8,756 nt of DNA from Promethearchaeota archaeon (GTDB taxonomy: Archaea; Asgardarchaeota; Lokiarchaeia; Sigyniarchaeales; SOKP01), in the NCBI GenBank assembly GCA_030615145.1, contig JAUWZT010000154.1, positions 1 through 8,756 of the forward strand, written 5' to 3'. Below, in pieces: positions 6,618-8,756 of the stretch. A program made the translations under genes and the position numbers. Position 1 is the first letter of the stretch. The number at the start of each line of letters is the position of its first letter. The notes beneath the pieces were generated by a model. That model ran no database searches. It saw nothing but the letters and a program-made list of their open reading frames with translations, and had not been told where the DNA came from.

Positions 6618-7253
6618 TTAACGAGGTGTTGTTATCTCTAAAATCATCTCGGCAACACGGTTGTTGTATTCCTCAACCTCTTCAAAATTAGAAACAGTTT
6701 CACCGCAAGTTATAAAATAGTCAGAAACCGTTATTTTTCTACGATTGAAGAAGTTAGTAATCTTGTTTTTAATGTCTTCTAATCCTTTATCTCTGTCTCC
6801 CTCAAGCAAATCAATCTTATTGATACAAACCGAAATTTTTTCAGGAAAGAAGCGAACATCTGTAAAGAATTCAAATTGTCTTTCAAGTTTACGATCCAAA
6901 GAAAATACAGCTATGATTTGAGTAGCTATTCTGCTTATAGTAATAATGCCCATTTTTACGACCGCTCTTTTCCGGTCTCCTCCCGGTGCGAAGATAGTGT
7001 GAGCCTTTCCTGATTTATCTTCTCTAAAAACAATTCTATTTGGATGGATTGTTTTAGTTTCTTTTTGGTTAAGAGAATCTTCTTTACTTCCACCTGGAAC
7101 CGTAGCTTCACCGGAAAAATCTGTCTTGATCACAGTACATTTTTGTCCTCCTTTAACTTTTTCAATGTCACCAACTTTTAAATATCTTACGAATAAACGG
7201 AGAATACTAGTTTTTCCGACAGAGATATCACCTAAAAGCCCAATATTCACCAT
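6618..7253 (-). CDS. small GTPase, MglA/COG2229-like (211 aa)
   Basis: This is a single-domain Ras-superfamily GTPase. The P-loop GDISVGKT (8-15) lies near the N-terminus. A Thr at 67 or 69, just before the second beta strand, is the likely switch I residue. Switch II reads IFAPGGDR (87-94), and NKID (145-148) gives guanine specificity. TCGE (182-185) occupies the SAK position. Switch II lacks the usual Asp of DxxG and the catalytic Gln (Gly92 instead). The form '.PG.xR' resembles COG2229 and MglA GTPases, which use TPGQ or VPGQ. A longer segment (about 25-66) precedes switch I. There is no lipidation signal, so it is probably cytosolic unless a partner recruits it. It is translated from a strong SD inside the end of the upstream 271-aa gene, so the two products are likely to work together. 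GTP binding is well supported; intrinsic hydrolysis is doubtful. Confidence 0.85.
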   Translation of the reverse strand: MVNIGLLGDISVGKTSILRLFVRYLKVGDIEKVKGGQKCTVIKTDFSGEATVPGGSKEDSLNQKETKTIHPNRIVFREDKSGKAHTIFAPGGDRKRAVVKMGIITISRIATQIIAVFSLDRKLERQFEFFTDVRFFPEKISVCINKIDLLEGDRDKGLEDIKNKITNFFNRRKITVSDYFITCGETVSNFEEVEEYNNRVAEMILEITTPR

Positions 7254-7254
7254 T

Positions 7255-8070
7255 TTATAGCTCCTCCGATCCTAGTAGTTTATTTAATAGGAGTTCGTAA
7301 TCCTCAATTAAATACTGTCCTAAGTACGCATTATTATGCGCTTCGATGAGCGCGATTAGAACTTCTTTTAAATTTTTAGCATTATTAGCATACTTTTGTA
7401 GGTTTTCTGATGTAGGTTCTTCTTCAAACTCTCTCGCTTTTTCCTCAAAACCAAACTTAGCATGTTTAGGTAAAGAATCGAAAAATCCAAAAGCGGAATA
7501 TCCTTGATACTGGAAAAACACGAAAAATCTGGTCTTAATAGAAGATATAACTTTTGTTAAATAAGCCGATGGATATATCTCCCCTAATATGAGGTCATCA
7601 TCTTGTTCGATTACAAAGTAGGGAGATATTGGCGAAACTTGGCTTCCATACATTTCTTTTGGAGGGAGTGAAATAAATGGTAATTTTTCTGATACAATAG
7701 CCCATAGATCTTCCCTTTTCTTTTCTAATAATATGTCTTTGATCTCTTCATGGGCGAAGTAAAAATCTGCTTGCAGGGCAAGTAATGAACTTAGATAAAC
7801 TGAAAGAGAAGCAAATGTCGCTTCCAGTAAGGGTCTTCTACCCATATCAGAATGAGAAGGTTTTACTGCACCCTTCCATGCTCGAAGCCCCGTGTATACA
7901 AAACCTTTTACATCAAAAAAACTTCCAGAGAGAAAGATAAATGAAGGAGTGATTCCTTTTTTTTTTGTTAAAAGATCTCTCGATTTATTGATAAGTATAT
8001 CCTCTAGAATTTTATCGTTAAACTTTGAATGAATTATAGGCATCATCAAAAATTTTTTCTTCTTAGCCAT
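7255..8070 (-). CDS. unrecognised 271-aa protein, partner gene of the small GTPase
   Basis: I do not recognise a family. The protein starts with a basic stretch (MAKKKKF). A hydrophobic strand at about 42-50 (PSFIFLSGS) is followed by FFDVKGFVYTGLRAW. A long hydrophobic helix lies at about 82-104 (LEATFASLSVYLSSLLAL); it is mildly amphipathic and not clearly a membrane span. Further strands are at 151-154, 159-165 (DLILGEI) and 181-199 (RFFVFFQYQGYSAFGFF). The C-terminus (about 205-271) is acidic and helical. The mix of beta strands and helices would suit an alpha/beta regulatory domain, but no roadblock or longin motif can be shown. The gene precedes the small GTPase by one base between stop and next ATG, so it is a candidate effector, GAP or GEF by context only. 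The start ATG at 8070 has GGAG 10 bases upstream (8081-8084). Confidence 0.75.
   Translation of the reverse strand: MAKKKKFLMMPIIHSKFNDKILEDILINKSRDLLTKKKGITPSFIFLSGSFFDVKGFVYTGLRAWKGAVKPSHSDMGRRPLLEATFASLSVYLSSLLALQADFYFAHEEIKDILLEKKREDLWAIVSEKLPFISLPPKEMYGSQVSPISPYFVIEQDDDLILGEIYPSAYLTKVISSIKTRFFVFFQYQGYSAFGFFDSLPKHAKFGFEEKAREFEEEPTSENLQKYANNAKNLKEVLIALIEAHNNAYLGQYLIEDYELLLNKLLGSEEL
7261..7267 (-). promoter_or_regulatory. Shine-Dalgarno of the small GTPase
   Basis: The minus strand reads GGAGGAG, 7 bases before the GTPase ATG (7253). It lies within the last codons of the upstream gene. It is the strongest SD in the window and shows translation initiation independent of, but adjacent to, the upstream stop. 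Confidence 0.8.
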
Positions 8071-8080
8071 TGTTCATACG

Positions 8081-8084
8081 CTCC
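8081..8084 (-). promoter_or_regulatory. Shine-Dalgarno of the 271-aa gene
   Basis: GGAG on the minus strand lies 10 bases before the ATG at 8070. It rules out the out-of-frame ATG seven bases upstream as a start for this gene. Confidence 0.55.
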
Positions 8085-8118
8085 AAATTTTTAATTAAAA
8101 ATAATATAAAATTCTGTA

Positions 8119-8189
8119 TAATTAATTCTTTGTATTTTAATTAATCAATCAAATCTAATAATTAATTCTTTGTATTTTAATGAATCAAT
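8119..8189. repeat. two-copy direct repeat, 31-bp units at a 40-bp period
   Basis: Positions 8119-8149 and 8159-8189 are identical except for one base (T8142 versus G8182). Both copies contain AATTCTTTGTATTTTAAT. They sit 49-119 bases upstream of the 271-aa gene/GTPase operon, in its leader or promoter zone. Forty base pairs is close to four helical turns, so both copies face the same side of DNA. A repeated operator or a short tandem duplication are the two likely explanations. Confidence 0.8.
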
Positions 8190-8203
8190 ATAATATCTTT
8201 ATA

Positions 8204-8213
8204 TAATACATAC
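8204..8213 (-). promoter_or_regulatory. possible TATA box of the 271-aa gene/GTPase operon
   Basis: The minus strand reads TTATATAAAG-like sequence about 135 bases before the start codon. If it is used, the direct repeat would lie in the transcribed leader. Other AT boxes within the repeats themselves could equally serve. It is a weak call made on composition. Confidence 0.25.
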
Positions 8214-8228
8214 TATTCAAACTTTATC

Positions 8229-8278
8229 TAATCCGCAGTTTATAGGTGGATTACATTTCACGAGCTAATAATTCTCGT
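8229..8278. repeat. two adjacent inverted repeats, each with a 9-base loop
   Basis: The first hairpin is TAATCCGC (8229-8236) with GTGGATTA (8246-8253), an 8-bp stem with one G.U pair. The second is ACGAG (8260-8264) with CTCGT (8274-8278), a 5-bp stem. Only six bases separate them. They lie between the divergent ends of the HNH gene and the GTPase operon, where they could be protein-binding palindromes or a structured RNA. Confidence 0.55.
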
Positions 8279-8340
8279 ATTTTTGTGGTTATTAAATCGT
8301 AATCATCGATAGAGCTTAAATTAGAAATAGTAATATATTC

Positions 8341-8391
8341 GATTAATTAAAGTATTAATCCAATGTGATGATAGAAATAAGAAATCACATT
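8341..8391 (-). repeat. paired inverted repeats at the 3' end of the HNH gene
   Basis: Two perfect palindromes lie back to back. The first is GATTAAT (8341-8347) with ATTAATC (8354-8360), a 7-bp stem and 6-base loop. The second is AATGTGAT (8362-8369) with ATCACATT (8384-8391), an 8-bp stem and 14-base loop. The second overlaps the stop codon of the HNH gene (8385-8387), so on the minus strand it could end or stabilise the HNH message. No long T-run follows, so a plain terminator is not certain. Confidence 0.6.
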
Positions 8392-8756
8392 TTATTAGTC
8401 AAAGTGTTATCCAAAAAATATTTCCCATTACTGAAATATATCAATCCCATATCAAGTAATCTTTCGACTAATTGGTAAATTGCTCCATGAACAAGCCTAT
8501 GTTCAGAAATATCACATACATATAAATTTAATAACCGATTATCTCGAGAATCGAAATTTATATGGTGCACGATAGCATCGGGTTTTAAAAATCCTTGAGG
8601 ATTTATGAATTCTTGAGCTTTTTGATAATCAATGTGTTCCTCTAGTAATATAGTCTCTTTTCTTAAAAGCGTCCTATAATATTGTTCGATGATATACCTA
8701 TGTTCATATATATAAGCATAATCCATTCCTTTTTTTAGAGAAATAAAGGGATTTTT
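8385..8756 (-). CDS. HNH endonuclease-like protein, possibly 5'-partial at the window edge
   Basis: This is an HNH-family nuclease-like protein. Numbered from the ATG at 8726 (113 aa), EHRYIIEQ (8-15) matches the 'EHRlvmE' block that precedes HNH cores. VHHINFDSRDNRLLNL (53-68) is the core, with His54-His55, Asn63 and Asn67. EHRLVHG (75-81) supplies the last His residues. These residues would hold a metal ion and cut DNA. A longer than usual stretch (about 16-50) separates the EHR block from the core, where many relatives have 'LGR.L...E'. The C-terminal tail (about 82-113) is not explained by the core. The ATG at 8726 has no spaced Shine-Dalgarno. The frame stays open through the last ten codons to base 8756, so the true start may lie beyond the window. 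Homing or mobile-element nuclease, or a domesticated remnant, are possible roles; no intron or terminal repeat is visible here. Confidence 0.75.
   Translation of the reverse strand, partial: KNPFISLKKGMDYAYIYEHRYIIEQYYRTLLRKETILLEEHIDYQKAQEFINPQGFLKPDAIVHHINFDSRDNRLLNLYVCDISEHRLVHGAIYQLVERLLDMGLIYFSNGKYFLDNTLTNKM

Larger units (their letters stand above)
8071..8384. other. 314-bp gene-free region between the GTPase operon and the HNH gene
   Basis: No supported gene is seen in this stretch. It holds the Shine-Dalgarno and promoter zone of the 271-aa gene, the 40-bp-period direct repeat (8119-8189), two short hairpins (8229-8278) and the start of two further inverted repeats at the HNH gene end (8341-8391). 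Its density of repeated structure is well above that of the other gap in the window. Confidence 0.6.

Noticed and set aside
6618..7253. Arf, Rab or Rag type eukaryote-like GTPase
   Set aside because: Switch II lacks WDxxGQ, the long pre-switch I segment is atypical, and '.PG.xR' fits MglA/COG2229-like forms better.
8229..8300. tRNA or tRNA-like remnant
   Set aside because: There is no T-loop GTTCNA motif, acceptor stem or CCA-compatible end; only two short hairpins.
8365..8371. GTGATGA as the C box of a C/D box guide RNA
   Set aside because: No D box (CTGA) or C'/D' pair is found at suitable spacing, and the motif is explained as part of the palindrome 8362-8391.
1..8756. CRISPR array, insertion sequence or rRNA
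   Set aside because: No regularly spaced repeats beyond two copies, no transposase, no long terminal inverted repeats and no rRNA-like sequence were seen.

Overview
The window is very AT-rich and gene-dense. Several traits suggest an archaeon. Good archaeal Shine-Dalgarno motifs (GAGGT, GGAGG types) precede genes, AT-rich promoter-like boxes take the place of -35/-10 pairs, T-tracts act as terminators, and there is a DUF2769-type cysteine-rich miniprotein. The low GC content, the MglA/COG2229-like small GTPase and the SMC with Smc5/6-like traits make an Asgard (Lokiarchaeia-like) archaeon my best guess. That is inference, because no rRNA or universal marker gene is present.

Layout. Positions 127-381 (+) hold a small 8-Cys DUF2769-like protein that stands alone. 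A 233-bp AT-rich gap follows. Positions 615-6593 (+) form one four-gene operon: (1) a 429-aa AAA+ fold protein that has lost its catalytic residues (pseudo-AAA+), (2) an SMC ATPase of about 1164 aa, (3) a 216-aa kleisin (ScpA-like) and (4) a 171-aa tandem winged-helix KITE protein (ScpB-like). The SMC and kleisin genes overlap by ATGA, and the KITE Shine-Dalgarno overlaps the kleisin stop. Convergent to this operon, 8070-6618 (-) is a two-gene operon: an unrecognised 271-aa protein followed by a small GTPase, coupled by an SD inside the end of the first gene. Positions 8071-8384 carry no gene. They hold a 40-bp-period direct repeat and a cluster of inverted repeats. An HNH-nuclease-like gene (-) runs to the right window edge and may be 5'-partial.

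How the genes work together. SMC, kleisin and KITE are the three core parts of a DNA-loop-extruding ring. The SMC keeps an active-looking ATPase (P-loop Lys-Thr, Q-loop, LSGGQ, Walker B Asp-Glu) but has a Trp in the P-loop. It lacks the usual hinge glycine motif and resembles Smc5/6 around the head. The leading gene is an AAA+ domain whose P-loop Lys is lost, whose Walker B Asp-Glu reads Asn-Gln, and whose arginine-finger region is gone. I infer a non-hydrolysing scaffold or clamp dedicated to this SMC complex. I know of no described system with this four-gene arrangement, and it is the most interesting content of the window. The SMC also has no ATG, GTG or TTG at its expected start; an ACG sits exactly where the start should be.
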